This document shows, piece after piece, positions 1-8,288 of a stretch of DNA of 64,000 nt. Positions within the stretch are counted from its first letter, which is position 1, and every line of letters starts with the position of its first letter. The notes beneath the pieces are model-generated. The model was not told where the DNA came from. It saw only the letters and a list, made by a program, of their open reading frames with translations, and did no database searches. The translations under genes and the position numbers were made by a program. The stretch lies in contig NZ_KI421511.1 of the NCBI RefSeq assembly GCF_000473265.1, positions 1,167,731 to 1,231,730 of the forward strand, in the 5' to 3' direction. Source of the stretch: Amycolatopsis thermoflava N1165 (GTDB lineage: Bacteria > Actinomycetota > Actinomycetes > Mycobacteriales > Pseudonocardiaceae).

Positions 1-167
1 GCTTCTACGAGCACGTGGGCGGGTTCGGGCACCTGCTGCTCATGGGCCAGGCCGGTCACCTCGGGCACGAGGACACGGTCCGGGGGATCGCCAACTTCGC
101 CGAGGGTGTCGCGCCCTTGGTCGACCGCGTGACGGGCGGACTCGCCGTTCAGTCGAATGTAGGGTAA
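1..167 (+). CDS. LLM-class flavin-dependent oxidoreductase, C-terminal fragment
   Basis: The gene enters from the left edge; the frame begins at base 3 and 54 codons remain before a TAA. The tail (GGFGHLLMGQAGHLGHEDTV, then a NFAEGVAPLV helix) has the look of the C-terminus of bacterial luciferase-like FMN/F420 monooxygenases. Such enzymes oxygenate small organic substrates with reduced flavin. It lies 23 bp upstream of an MHS transporter on the same strand, so it probably belongs to the same catabolic operon; the flavin reductase at 12322 could be its partner. Catalytic residues are outside the window. Confidence 0.72.
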   Translation, partial: FYEHVGGFGHLLLMGQAGHLGHEDTVRGIANFAEGVAPLVDRVTGGLAVQSNVG

Positions 168-190
168 CTGCTGCCTATCGGAGGACAACG

Positions 191-1519
191 ATGTCCCAAC
201 CATCCCCACTGGATTCGGAAGACCGGGTTTCCCCGGGAACGGGAACGCCGCGGCGCGCTCCTGTCGCGCGCCGGTCGATCGTCGCCGCCGGCTCGGGAAA
301 CGCTCTCGAGTTCTACGATTTCGCGATTTTCGCGTCACTGACACCGGTCATCTCGAAGCTGTTCTTCCCCTCGGGTGAGCCGCTCGCCGCGATCCTGTCC
401 ACGTTGGCGTTGTTCGCGGTCGGCTTCGTCATGCGGCCGGTGGGCGCCGTCGTGTTCGGGCGGCTCGCGGACCGGCGCGGGCGCAAGGTGTCCCTGGCGA
501 TCGCGGTGCTGATCATGGGCGTGACCACCGTGCTCATCGGCGTCATGCCGACGTATCCGCAGGCGGGGATCGTCGCACCGGTGCTCCTGTGCGTCGCGCG
601 GCTGCTCCAGGGGTTGTCGGTGGGCGGGGAGTTCGGGACGTCGGCCAGCTTCCTCGTCGAGCACGCGCCCCCGCACCGGCGTGGGCTGTACGGGTCCTTC
701 GCCTTCTTCTCCTCGACGCTCGGCAGCGTGCTCGGCGCCGTCGTGGTCCTGATCATGACGGTGTCGCTGTCCCCGGGCGAGCTCGACAGCTGGGGCTGGC
801 GGATCCCGTTCCTGCTGGGGTTCCCGCTGCTGGTCATCGGCCTCTACCTGCGCTACCGCATCGCGGAGTCGCCGGAGTTCGAGGAGATCAAGGCGGGCAA
901 CGCCCAGGAACGCAGCCCACTGCGCACGTTGTTCACCCAGCACTGGCGGGCGTTCCTGATCGTGATCGGGATCTGCGTCGGCTTCAACATCGCCTCGTCC
1001 ACGGTCCAGGTGTTCGCGCTCACCTACATCCGCAGCGTCGTGGGACTGTCCGCGGTGCAGGCGCTGACCACGGTCATCATCGCCACCACCGTCGGGATCT
1101 TCCTGGTGGTCGCGTTCGGGCGCCTCTCGGACACCTACGGCAGGAAGCCGGTCCTGGTCTTCGCGTGCGTACTGGCGGTGGTCCTGCCCTACCCGAGTCT
1201 GCTCATCATCGGCCTGACGGGGTTCGGCCCGGCGCTGGTGGGACAGCTCGTCCTGTGGGTCCCGGTCGCCGCGTTCGGCGGCGCCATCCCGGCGCTGTTC
1301 GCGGAGCTGTTCCCGACGAAGGTCAGGGCGTCCGGGTTCGGGATCGCCTACGGCTTCGGTTCGGCGATCTTCGCCGGTACCGCGCCGTTCGTGGCGACCC
1401 TGCTGATCGAGCTTTCGGGGAACAAGACGTCGCCGGCCTGGTACATGGTCGCGGCGGGCGTCGTCACCTTGGTCGTCGTGATCGCGTCGGTGGATCGCCG
1501 GGCGCGCGGGAGGAGTTGA
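191..1519 (+). CDS. MFS transporter, metabolite:H+ symporter (MHS) type
   Basis: A 442-residue, about 12-TM proton symporter of the MHS branch (ShiA/KgtP/ProP relatives), predicted to import an organic acid or related metabolite. The first TM carries the MHS-like segment EFYDFAIFASL (residues 40-50); the loop 2-3 signature GRLADRRGRK is at 90-99 and RLLQGLSVGGEFG at 137-149. The start is an ATG with a GGAGG-type site (TCGGAGGACA) just upstream. It is followed 2 bp later by an SDR gene, so co-transcription is very likely. The substrate cannot be read from sequence; the surrounding CoA ligase and dehydrogenases suggest the compound degraded by this island. Confidence 0.9.
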   Translation: MSQPSPLDSEDRVSPGTGTPRRAPVARRSIVAAGSGNALEFYDFAIFASLTPVISKLFFPSGEPLAAILSTLALFAVGFVMRPVGAVVFGRLADRRGRKVSLAIAVLIMGVTTVLIGVMPTYPQAGIVAPVLLCVARLLQGLSVGGEFGTSASFLVEHAPPHRRGLYGSFAFFSSTLGSVLGAVVVLIMTVSLSPGELDSWGWRIPFLLGFPLLVIGLYLRYRIAESPEFEEIKAGNAQERSPLRTLFTQHWRAFLIVIGICVGFNIASSTVQVFALTYIRSVVGLSAVQALTTVIIATTVGIFLVVAFGRLSDTYGRKPVLVFACVLAVVLPYPSLLIIGLTGFGPALVGQLVLWVPVAAFGGAIPALFAELFPTKVRASGFGIAYGFGSAIFAGTAPFVATLLIELSGNKTSPAWYMVAAGVVTLVVVIASVDRRARGRS

Positions 1520-1521
1520 GC

Positions 1522-2334
1522 ATGGGGTCTGCCGCGGGGCGGCTGACGGGCAAGTCAGCGCTGGTGACGGGTGCGGGTTCGGGTATCGGAGCGGCGACGG
1601 CGGAGGTGTTCGCCCGGGAAGGCGCGAAGGTCCTCGTCGTGGACGTGGACAAGTCCAAGGCGTCGGTGACGGTGGACCGGATCCGGGAGGAGGGTGGTGT
1701 CGCCGAGCCGTTCGCCGCGGACGTCTCGGACGAGGACCAGGTCGCCGGTGCCGTCGAGTTCGCGGTGGAGCGCTTCGGCGGGGTGGACGTGCTCCAGAAC
1801 TACGCCTCCGAACGGAGTCTGGTGGCCGAGGACGTCTTCGTCGCCGAGGCCGACCTGTCGGTGTGGCTGGGGCAGCTGCGCGTGGACCTGCTGGGCTGCG
1901 TCCTGACCGCCAAACACGTCCTGCCGCACATGGTCCGCGCGGGAGGGGGCAGCATCACCAACGCTTCTTCCCTGGCCGCCTGGCTTTCCCTCGAAGGCCG
2001 CCCGGCCTACGCGACCGCGAAGGCCGGCGTGATCGGGCTGTCGAAGTCGCTGGCCGTCGAGTACGGCAAGCAGGGAATCCGGTGCAACGTCCTGGCGCCT
2101 GGCCACATCGTCTCGCCCGCGACCGAGAAGATGTTCTCCGCGGCGCAGACCGAGGTGCTGCTGGATCACGTCGCGACGCCGCGACTGGGCAGGCCGGACG
2201 ACGTCGCGATGGCCGCCCTGTTCCTGGCCTCACCGGAGTCGTCGTTCATCAACGGGCAGGTGCTCGTCGTGGACGGCGGCATGTCCGCCTACGCGCCCAT
2301 GGTCCCGTCGTTCCGGCGCCTGGCCGCACAGTGA
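1522..2334 (+). CDS. SDR family NAD(P)-dependent oxidoreductase
   Basis: A 270-residue short-chain dehydrogenase. The nucleotide-binding TGAGSGIGAA lies at 16-25 and the acidic D41 after beta-2 favours NAD. The catalytic Ser150, Tyr163 and Lys167 are in place (NASS and PAYATAKAG). The usual NNAG motif is replaced by QNYAS (92-96), and the catalytic Asn region reads VDLLG, so one member of the tetrad is altered. The start at 1522 is chosen because it is 2 bp after the transporter stop, with AGGAG in the transporter end as ribosome site. It probably oxidises a hydroxyl on the island's substrate. Confidence 0.9.
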   Translation: MGSAAGRLTGKSALVTGAGSGIGAATAEVFAREGAKVLVVDVDKSKASVTVDRIREEGGVAEPFAADVSDEDQVAGAVEFAVERFGGVDVLQNYASERSLVAEDVFVAEADLSVWLGQLRVDLLGCVLTAKHVLPHMVRAGGGSITNASSLAAWLSLEGRPAYATAKAGVIGLSKSLAVEYGKQGIRCNVLAPGHIVSPATEKMFSAAQTEVLLDHVATPRLGRPDDVAMAALFLASPESSFINGQVLVVDGGMSAYAPMVPSFRRLAAQ

Positions 2335-2344
2335 AGGAGTCGGC

Positions 2345-3307
2345 ATGCGTGTCCTGGTGACGGGCGGGCTGGGCGTCAACGGCGCCTGGGTGGTCCGGGA
2401 GCTGCTGGGCCGCGGCCACGAGGTGGCCGTGTTCGAAAGCCGGGACGACACGTCGCTGATCGAGGACGTGGCGGACCGGGTCGAGCTCGTCGTCGGCGAC
2501 ATCCGCGACGCGGAGGGCTTCACCGGCGCCGCCCTGCGGCTGCGGCCCGACTGCGTCATCCATCTCGCGGCTTTCGTCGACTGCGAACGGGATCCGCACA
2601 CCGCGATCGCGGTGAACGTCGGCGGCACTGCCACGGTGTGCGCCGCCGCGGTGGCGGCGGGTGCGCGCCGCGTCGTCTACACCAGCTCGAAGGCGGTGTA
2701 CGCGCCCGCGACGGGCAAGCGCGGGTTTCCCACCTACGAGTCCGTGCGCGAAGACGATGAGCTGCGGCCGACCGGCATGTACGGGATCACGAAGGCGGCC
2801 GCGGAGAACGTGGTGGCGTGGTACGGGCGCAACTCCGACGTGGAGTGCGTCAGCCTGCGGTTCGCCACGATCTTCGGTCCGGGCAGGCTGCAACGGCACG
2901 CCGGCCCGATCAACACCTACAGCTCGATGGTCGAGCTGCCGGCCTCGGGCCGCGGGTTCACGATCGAGCAGGGCGGGGACGAGCGGGACGGCCTCGTCTA
3001 CGTCCTCGACGTCGCCGACGCCATCGCGTGTGTCGCGCTGGCGCCCGGGCCGCTGCGCCACCAGGCCTACAACGTGGCCGGTGGGCCTGCGGTGTCGATG
3101 CACGACTTCGCGGACGCGATCCGCCGCGTCATCCCCGGCGCGGCGCTCGACGTGGGGCCCGGGCTGAATCCCATGCAGATGCCGGACAGCTACTACATGG
3201 CGCTGGACGGAACCCGGATGGAAGAGGAGTTTGGATGGCAACCCCGCTACGACCCGGACCGTGCGATCCGGCACTACTACGAGCTCGTTCGAACCCGGCT
3301 CGCGTGA
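2345..3307 (+). CDS. NAD-dependent epimerase/dehydratase family protein
   Basis: A 320-residue extended SDR. It has GGLGVNG at 7-13, Ser115 in VVYTSSKAVY, and the Tyr146/Lys150 pair in MYGITK. Extended SDRs act on nucleotide sugars, 3-beta-hydroxysteroids or related alcohols. The setting (transporter, SDR, MDR, CoA ligase) argues for catabolism rather than sugar-nucleotide synthesis, but this is inference. AAGGAG ends a few bases before the ATG. It follows the preceding SDR by 10 bp in the same operon. Confidence 0.85.
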   Translation: MRVLVTGGLGVNGAWVVRELLGRGHEVAVFESRDDTSLIEDVADRVELVVGDIRDAEGFTGAALRLRPDCVIHLAAFVDCERDPHTAIAVNVGGTATVCAAAVAAGARRVVYTSSKAVYAPATGKRGFPTYESVREDDELRPTGMYGITKAAAENVVAWYGRNSDVECVSLRFATIFGPGRLQRHAGPINTYSSMVELPASGRGFTIEQGGDERDGLVYVLDVADAIACVALAPGPLRHQAYNVAGGPAVSMHDFADAIRRVIPGAALDVGPGLNPMQMPDSYYMALDGTRMEEEFGWQPRYDPDRAIRHYYELVRTRLA

Positions 3308-3326
3308 GCGAACAGGCGGTGCGGGC

Positions 3327-4304
3327 ATGAGAGCAGCGGTCTACCGCCGTCCTGGTCGCGCCGCCGAGGTGCTCGAAGTCGTCGAGATCGAGGTGCCCGA
3401 GCCCGGTCCCGGCCAGGTCCGGGTCCGGATCGCCACCTCGGGTGTCAACCCCACCGACTGGAAGACCAGGGCGGGATTCGCGGGGCGGACCCCCGACTGG
3501 TTCCAGGTGCCGCACCACGACGGCGCCGGTGTCGTGGACGCGGTGGGCGACGGCGTCACCGGCCTCCAAGTGGGGGAGCGGGTGTGGCTGTACCTGGCGG
3601 CGTTCCACAACCGCTACGGGACGGCGGCCGAGTTCGCGGTCGTCCCCGCGGAGCGGGCGGTGCCGTTGCCCGACGGCGCATCCGACGACCTCGGGGCGTG
3701 CCTCGGGGTTCCGGCGCTGACCGCCGCGCACTGCCTGGGCGGGAATCCCGCGGCGCTGGCGGGGCGCACGGTCCTCGTCGCCGGGGGAGCGGGCGCGGTG
3801 GGGCATTTCGCCATCGAGCTGGCCAAGCACGCCGGCGCGCGGGTGGTGGCCACGGCGAGCTCCGACGAGAAGCGCGCACTGGCGGAAAAGGCCGGAGCCG
3901 ACTTCGTCGTCCGCTACACCGACGCGGACGCGGCCAGGCGCATCCGTGACTTCGCCGGGCCCGTCGACCGCATCGTCGAGGTCGCGCTCGGGGCGAACCT
4001 GAAGCTGGACATGGCCGTGCTCGGCGCCCCCGGCGCCATCGCCGTCTACGCCGCGGAGGGGGAGCTGTCCCTGCCCGTGGGCGAGTTCATGAAGGCGAAC
4101 ACGACGCTGGAGTTCGTGTTGCTCTACGGGGTGTCCCCGGAGCGGCTGGCCGCCGCGATCCGGTGGACTTCCGACGCGCTCGCGCACGGCGCGCTGTCCG
4201 CTCTGCCGGTGCTGCCGCACGGCCTGGACGAGGTGGTGCGGGCGCACGAGGTGGCCGAGCAGGCGCCGACGGGGAAAGTCGTCCTGCGCGTGGGCGAGCA
4301 CTGA
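3327..4304 (+). CDS. Zinc-independent MDR (quinone oxidoreductase-like)
   Basis: A 325-residue medium-chain dehydrogenase/reductase: N-terminal GroES-like domain, then a Rossmann domain with GGAGAVG at 153-159. The cysteine cluster of structural zinc and the catalytic Cys/His set of alcohol dehydrogenases are not seen, so it belongs with the NADPH:quinone oxidoreductase/enoyl reductase branch. It probably reduces an activated double bond or quinone. The start at ATG 3327 gives the family N-terminus MRAAVYRRPG; an upstream in-frame extension lies in the preceding gene and is not family-like. Same operon as its neighbours. Confidence 0.87.
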   Translation: MRAAVYRRPGRAAEVLEVVEIEVPEPGPGQVRVRIATSGVNPTDWKTRAGFAGRTPDWFQVPHHDGAGVVDAVGDGVTGLQVGERVWLYLAAFHNRYGTAAEFAVVPAERAVPLPDGASDDLGACLGVPALTAAHCLGGNPAALAGRTVLVAGGAGAVGHFAIELAKHAGARVVATASSDEKRALAEKAGADFVVRYTDADAARRIRDFAGPVDRIVEVALGANLKLDMAVLGAPGAIAVYAAEGELSLPVGEFMKANTTLEFVLLYGVSPERLAAAIRWTSDALAHGALSALPVLPHGLDEVVRAHEVAEQAPTGKVVLRVGEH

Positions 4305-4318
4305 AGGGGAGCACACGG

Positions 4319-5935
4319 ATGAACACCGGGATCACCCAGCTGACGCCGCTGTCGTTCCTGCGGCGGTCGGCGAACGTCCACGCCGGCAAGGTCGCCGTCG
4401 TGCACGGCGACGAGGCCTGGACCTACCGGGAGTTCGCTGCGCGCGTGGAGCAGCGGGCGCGGATGCTGCGCGCCGCCGGGGTGCGGCCGGGCGACCGCGT
4501 CGCCTACCTGATGCCCAACGTGCCGGAGATGCTGGCCGCCCACTTCGCCGTGCCGCTGGCCGGTGCGGTGCTGGTCGCGATCAACACCCGGCTGGCGCCC
4601 GAGGAGGTCCGCTACATCCTCGATCACTCCGGCGCGACCGTGCTCGTCGTCGACGCCGAGTACGCGGCCACGATCGCGCCGATCGCCGGGTCGCTGGACA
4701 CGGTGCGGACGATCGCCGTGGCGGCCGACCCGCTCGGCCCCGGGGCGACCGTCGAGGTCCCCGGCGCGGTCGCGTTCGCCGACCTCCTCGCCGGCGCCGC
4801 CGGCGATGGAGGAGAGCTGGTGTGGGCGGTCGACGACGAGCGAGCGGCGATCTCCATCAACTACACCTCGGGCACCACGGGACGGCCCAAGGGCGTGGTC
4901 TACACCCACCGCGGCGCGTACCTGAACTCGTTCGGCGAGATCTTCCACTCCGGACACGACGCGGACAGCGTCTACCTGTGGACGCTGCCGATGTTCCACT
5001 GCAACGGCTGGTGCACGACGTGGGCGCTGGTCGCGGCGGGCGGGACCCAGATCTGCCTGCGCGAGGTGCGCGGGGACCGGGTGTGGGAGCTCATCGACCG
5101 CCACCGGGTCACCCACCTCAACGGGGCGCCCACGGTCGTCACCACGATCATGCGGGCCGAGTCGGCCCACCAGCTCGACCACCGGCTCGTCGTCACCACG
5201 GCGGGAGCGCCGCCGAGCCCCACCACGATCCTGCAGATGGAGCGGATGGGCTTCCGGATCGTGCACGTGTACGGCTTGACCGAAACCTACGGCCCGTACG
5301 CGGTGAACGAGTACCAGCGGGCGTGGGACGACCTGGCGTCGGAGGACCGGGCGAAACTGCGAGCCCGGCAGGGTGTCGGGATGCTGCAAGCGGACGAGAT
5401 CCGCGTGGTGGACGAGCGCTTGCGCGACGTTCCCCGGGACGGGCGGACCATGGGTGAGATCGTCATGCGCGGCAACAACGTGATGCAGGGCTACTTCAAC
5501 GATCCCGAGGGCACGGAACGGGCGTTCGCCGGTGGCTGGTTCCACTCCGGGGACCTCGGGGTGATGCATCCGGACGGCTACGTGGAGCTGCGGGACCGGG
5601 CCAAGGACGTGATCATCTCCGGCGGCGAGAACATCTCGACCATCGAGGTCGAGCACGCCATCGCCGCGCACCCAGACGTCCTCGAGGTCGCCGTGATCGG
5701 CGTCCCGGATCAGCGGTGGGGCGAGCGGCCCAAGGCGTTCGTGGTGCCGCGGCCGGGGAGGAACCCTTCGGAGAGCGAGCTGATCGCGCACGTGCGGTCG
5801 CTCATCGCCCGCTACAAGGCGCCGCGCGAGGTCGAGATCGTCGCCGGACTGCCCAAGACCTCCACCGGGAAGGTGCAGAAGTACGAACTGCGCGAACAGG
5901 AATGGTCGGGGGAGGCCCTGCGCGTCCGCGGCTGA
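4319..5935 (+). CDS. Acyl-CoA synthetase (AMP-forming)
   Basis: A 538-residue ANL-superfamily ligase that adenylates a carboxylate and transfers it to CoA. P-loop YTSGTTGRPKG is at 182-192, a YGLTETYGP motif (A5) follows, then the adenosine-binding YVELRDRAKD hinge and the C-terminal catalytic Lys518 in TSTGKVQKYE. Full length for medium/long-chain or aromatic acyl-CoA ligases. ATG 4319 is preceded by GAAGGGGAG. It is the likely entry step to CoA-based degradation completed by the leftward genes for hydratase and CoA-transferase. Substrate unknown. Confidence 0.92.
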   Translation: MNTGITQLTPLSFLRRSANVHAGKVAVVHGDEAWTYREFAARVEQRARMLRAAGVRPGDRVAYLMPNVPEMLAAHFAVPLAGAVLVAINTRLAPEEVRYILDHSGATVLVVDAEYAATIAPIAGSLDTVRTIAVAADPLGPGATVEVPGAVAFADLLAGAAGDGGELVWAVDDERAAISINYTSGTTGRPKGVVYTHRGAYLNSFGEIFHSGHDADSVYLWTLPMFHCNGWCTTWALVAAGGTQICLREVRGDRVWELIDRHRVTHLNGAPTVVTTIMRAESAHQLDHRLVVTTAGAPPSPTTILQMERMGFRIVHVYGLTETYGPYAVNEYQRAWDDLASEDRAKLRARQGVGMLQADEIRVVDERLRDVPRDGRTMGEIVMRGNNVMQGYFNDPEGTERAFAGGWFHSGDLGVMHPDGYVELRDRAKDVIISGGENISTIEVEHAIAAHPDVLEVAVIGVPDQRWGERPKAFVVPRPGRNPSESELIAHVRSLIARYKAPREVEIVAGLPKTSTGKVQKYELREQEWSGEALRVRG

Positions 5936-5957
5936 CCGAAGTGACTGGAAGGAACTG

Positions 5958-6752
5958 ATGAAGGTAGGAAACCTCGACATCGTCCCGATCCTCGACGGCA
6001 CCGCCCGGTTGCCCATCGGGAACACCGTGACCCACCGGCGGGACGCGCGGTGGGACTGTGCGCACCAGCCGCTGGACGAGCACGGCCGGATCCACATGGA
6101 CATCGGGGCGTTCCTCGTGCGGCTGGGGGACCGGACGATCCTGGTCGACGCCGGAGCGGGTGACGACTTCGTGCACGAAGGGTTCGTGACGGGCTGGCTG
6201 CCGGCGAACCTGCGCCGCGCCGGGGTCGCGCTCGACGACGTCACCGACGTGATCTTCACGCACCTGCACCCGGATCACGTCGGCTGGGCCACGGTCCGCG
6301 GTGAAGTGACGTTCCCGCGCGCGACGTTCCGGGTGCACGAGGCGGACTGGGCGTACTTCATGACCGCACCCACGGCCGATCCCGTGCTGCAGGAAACCCT
6401 GGCCCCGATCGAGGGGCGGCTGGAGATGTTCGACGAGGAGACCGAGCTGGTGCCCGGTCTGCTCGCGCGGCCGGCGCCGGGGCACACCCCGGGCTCGACC
6501 GTCTTCGTCGTGAGCGACGCCGGCGAGCGCGCGCTCCTGCTCGGCGACGTGGTGCACACGGTCGGGGAGCTCACCGACCCGGAATGGGAAGGGATGTTCG
6601 ACGTGGACCGGGCCGCGGCCAACGCCATCCGCGAACGGATCGCCGACGAGCTGGCCGCTTCGGGCGACCCGTTCGCGCCCGCGCACTTCCCGGAGCTGTC
6701 CTTCGGCCGCCTGATCACGGCCGACGGACTGCGCCGGTTCTCCTGGGCGTAG
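5958..6752 (+). CDS. MBL-fold metallo-hydrolase
   Basis: A 264-residue metallo-beta-lactamase-fold hydrolase. The metal motif THLHPDH (His102, His104, Asp106, His107) is intact, followed by PGHTPGS and a late LLGDVVH segment with the bridging Asp, then AHFPE near the C-terminus. The layout resembles quorum-lactone and other lactone hydrolases, so hydrolysis of a lactone or ester is plausible. It is the last gene of the rightward run; a strong hairpin follows immediately. AAGGA precedes the ATG. Confidence 0.88.
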   Translation: MKVGNLDIVPILDGTARLPIGNTVTHRRDARWDCAHQPLDEHGRIHMDIGAFLVRLGDRTILVDAGAGDDFVHEGFVTGWLPANLRRAGVALDDVTDVIFTHLHPDHVGWATVRGEVTFPRATFRVHEADWAYFMTAPTADPVLQETLAPIEGRLEMFDEETELVPGLLARPAPGHTPGSTVFVVSDAGERALLLGDVVHTVGELTDPEWEGMFDVDRAAANAIRERIADELAASGDPFAPAHFPELSFGRLITADGLRRFSWA

Positions 6753-6754
6753 TA

Positions 6755-6792
6755 CTGGTGGTGCCGCCCACGGCCATGGGCGGCACCACCAG
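6755..6792. terminator. Bidirectional hairpin terminator between convergent genes
   Basis: A perfect 16-bp stem (6755-6770 with 6777-6792) closing a 6-nt loop (CGGCCA) sits in the 65-bp gap between the rightward MBL gene and the leftward SDR gene. No U-tract is needed in GC-rich actinobacteria, and the position suits termination from both sides. Confidence 0.8.
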
Positions 6793-6817
6793 CCGGCAGC
6801 TCAGCCGTGATCTCGGT

Positions 6818-7621
6818 CTAGTAGTGCACCGCGCCGCGGTTGCCGCCCGCCACGGACACCGCGTCTCCCGTCACGGCGGCGGCCCTGGGCGAGCACAGGA
6901 ACACGACCACGTCCGCGACCTCCTCCGCGGTGACGAGACGTCGGAGGCTCGTCGTCGCGGCCAGCTGGGCGCGGACCTGTTCCTCGGTGAGCCCGCCGGC
7001 CGCCGCCCGGTCGGCCACGAGCCGTGGGGTGCGTTCGGTCTCCACCAGGCCCGGGTGCACGACCGTGACCCCGACACCGTGCGGGCCGAGCTCGTCGGCG
7101 AGGTTCGCGGTGAGGGCGGCGACCGCCACGTTGCGGATCGTCCCGGAGACGGACCCGGTGCGGCGGGTGTTCAGACCGGAGATGTTCACGATCCGTCCCC
7201 ACCCCTGCCGGGCCATGTGCGGCGCGAGGGCGCGGGCGCACCGGAGGTACCCGAGGACCTTGGTGTCGAAGTCCGTCAGCACCTCGCCGTCGCTGAGATC
7301 GGCCAGCGGCGGGGGAGCGGAGGCGAAGGACGGCTGGGCGGCGGCGTTCACCAGCACGTCGACACCGTCCCACGCGGTCACGACCTGCTCGGCCATGGCC
7401 CGGACCGAGGAGTCGTCGGTGGTGTCCGCCGGGACGGCGAGGACCTCGGCTCCCGCCGCGCCGGAGCGGAGGCCGTCCGCGGCGGCGCCGAGCCGCTGCG
7501 CGTCCCTGGCGACGAGCGCCACCCGGGCACCTTCGGCGAGGAGCCCGCGCGCGATGGCCAGCCCGAGCCCGCGGGATCCTCCCGTGACGACCGCCCGGGC
7601 GCCCTTCAACTGCAGATCCAT
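6818..7621 (-). CDS. SDR family protein lacking the Tyr/Lys pair
   Basis: A 267-residue short-chain dehydrogenase fold. The cofactor motif GGSRGLG (14-20) and the NISG serine (148) are present. Where YxxxK is expected the sequence reads GTIRN (160-164), so catalytic Tyr and Lys are replaced by Gly and Asn. The following AVAALTANLADELGP helix aligns well, so this is not a frame error. It could be a non-classical SDR subfamily or a non-catalytic member. Last gene of the leftward operon, 11 bp after the hydratase gene. Confidence 0.85.
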   Translation of the reverse strand: MDLQLKGARAVVTGGSRGLGLAIARGLLAEGARVALVARDAQRLGAAADGLRSGAAGAEVLAVPADTTDDSSVRAMAEQVVTAWDGVDVLVNAAAQPSFASAPPPLADLSDGEVLTDFDTKVLGYLRCARALAPHMARQGWGRIVNISGLNTRRTGSVSGTIRNVAVAALTANLADELGPHGVGVTVVHPGLVETERTPRLVADRAAAGGLTEEQVRAQLAATTSLRRLVTAEEVADVVVFLCSPRAAAVTGDAVSVAGGNRGAVHY

Positions 7622-7632
7622 GGTGACCTTCC

Positions 7633-8286
7633 CTACCGGGACCGCGTGGCGGTCCTGATGGACATCGCCGTCGAGACGATGTCTTCGACATTCGCGCCGC
7701 GCAGCCAGGTCAGGATCTGCCCGACCGCGGCCGCCGGGTCCGGCGCGCACTTGTCGACCAGGCCGTAGGCGGCGGCCTGGTCGGCGTTCCAGCGTTCCCC
7801 GCCGTAGAGCAGCAGTCCCGCCGGGCCGGCGCCCACCGCCTGCACGAGGCGGCGCACGAAAACCGGCTCGTAGGTCAGGCCGTGACCGAGCGCGGGTATC
7901 CGGAAGTGCGCCGCGGGCGAACAGATCCGGACGTCGCAGGCGAGCGCGAGGCTGCAGCCCGCGCCGAAACACGGTCCGTCGATCTCCGCGATCTTCGGTG
8001 CTGCGAGCTCCGTCAGCGCCAGGACAGCGGTCTCGGCCAGCTGCCGGTAGGCAGCGACGTGGTCCGGATCGGACGAGCTCAACTCGGCAAGGTCCCCGCC
8101 CGCGGAGAAACTCCCTCCGGAGCCCCGCAGCACGACGGCGACGATTCCGGGTGTCTCTCCGATCGTCTTGACATGCCGGAGCAGTGCCTGCCACATGTCG
8201 CCGGACATCGCGTTCCGCTTCTCGGGCCTGCTGATCGTGAGCCGGGCGACCCGGTCCACGATGTCCAGACGCGTCGAACCGCTCAT
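7633..8286 (-). CDS. Enoyl-CoA hydratase/isomerase family protein
   Basis: A 217-residue crotonase-fold protein, shorter than the usual 255-265 because the C-terminal helices are abbreviated. It has the substrate-binding RPEKRNAM, the oxyanion-hole SFSAGGDLAEL and the GPCFGAGCSLALACDVRI segment. It would hydrate or isomerise an enoyl-CoA in the pathway begun by the CoA ligase at 4319. The start at 8286 lies 2 bp after the CoA-transferase stop, giving the family N-terminus; a longer frame upstream is within that gene. Confidence 0.87.
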   Translation of the reverse strand: MSGSTRLDIVDRVARLTISRPEKRNAMSGDMWQALLRHVKTIGETPGIVAVVLRGSGGSFSAGGDLAELSSSDPDHVAAYRQLAETAVLALTELAAPKIAEIDGPCFGAGCSLALACDVRICSPAAHFRIPALGHGLTYEPVFVRRLVQAVGAGPAGLLLYGGERWNADQAAAYGLVDKCAPDPAAAVGQILTWLRGANVEDIVSTAMSIRTATRSR

Positions 8287-8288
8287 CC

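Noticed and set aside
313-943. Long open frames antisense to the MHS transporter
   Set aside because: Low-complexity Arg/Pro/Gly-rich translations, no ribosome site; shadows of a GC-rich gene. The same applies to many others across the window.
4124-6259. 711-codon minus-strand frame opposite the acyl-CoA synthetase
   Set aside because: His/Arg/Asp-rich composition without domains; the plus strand carries full ANL and MBL motifs.
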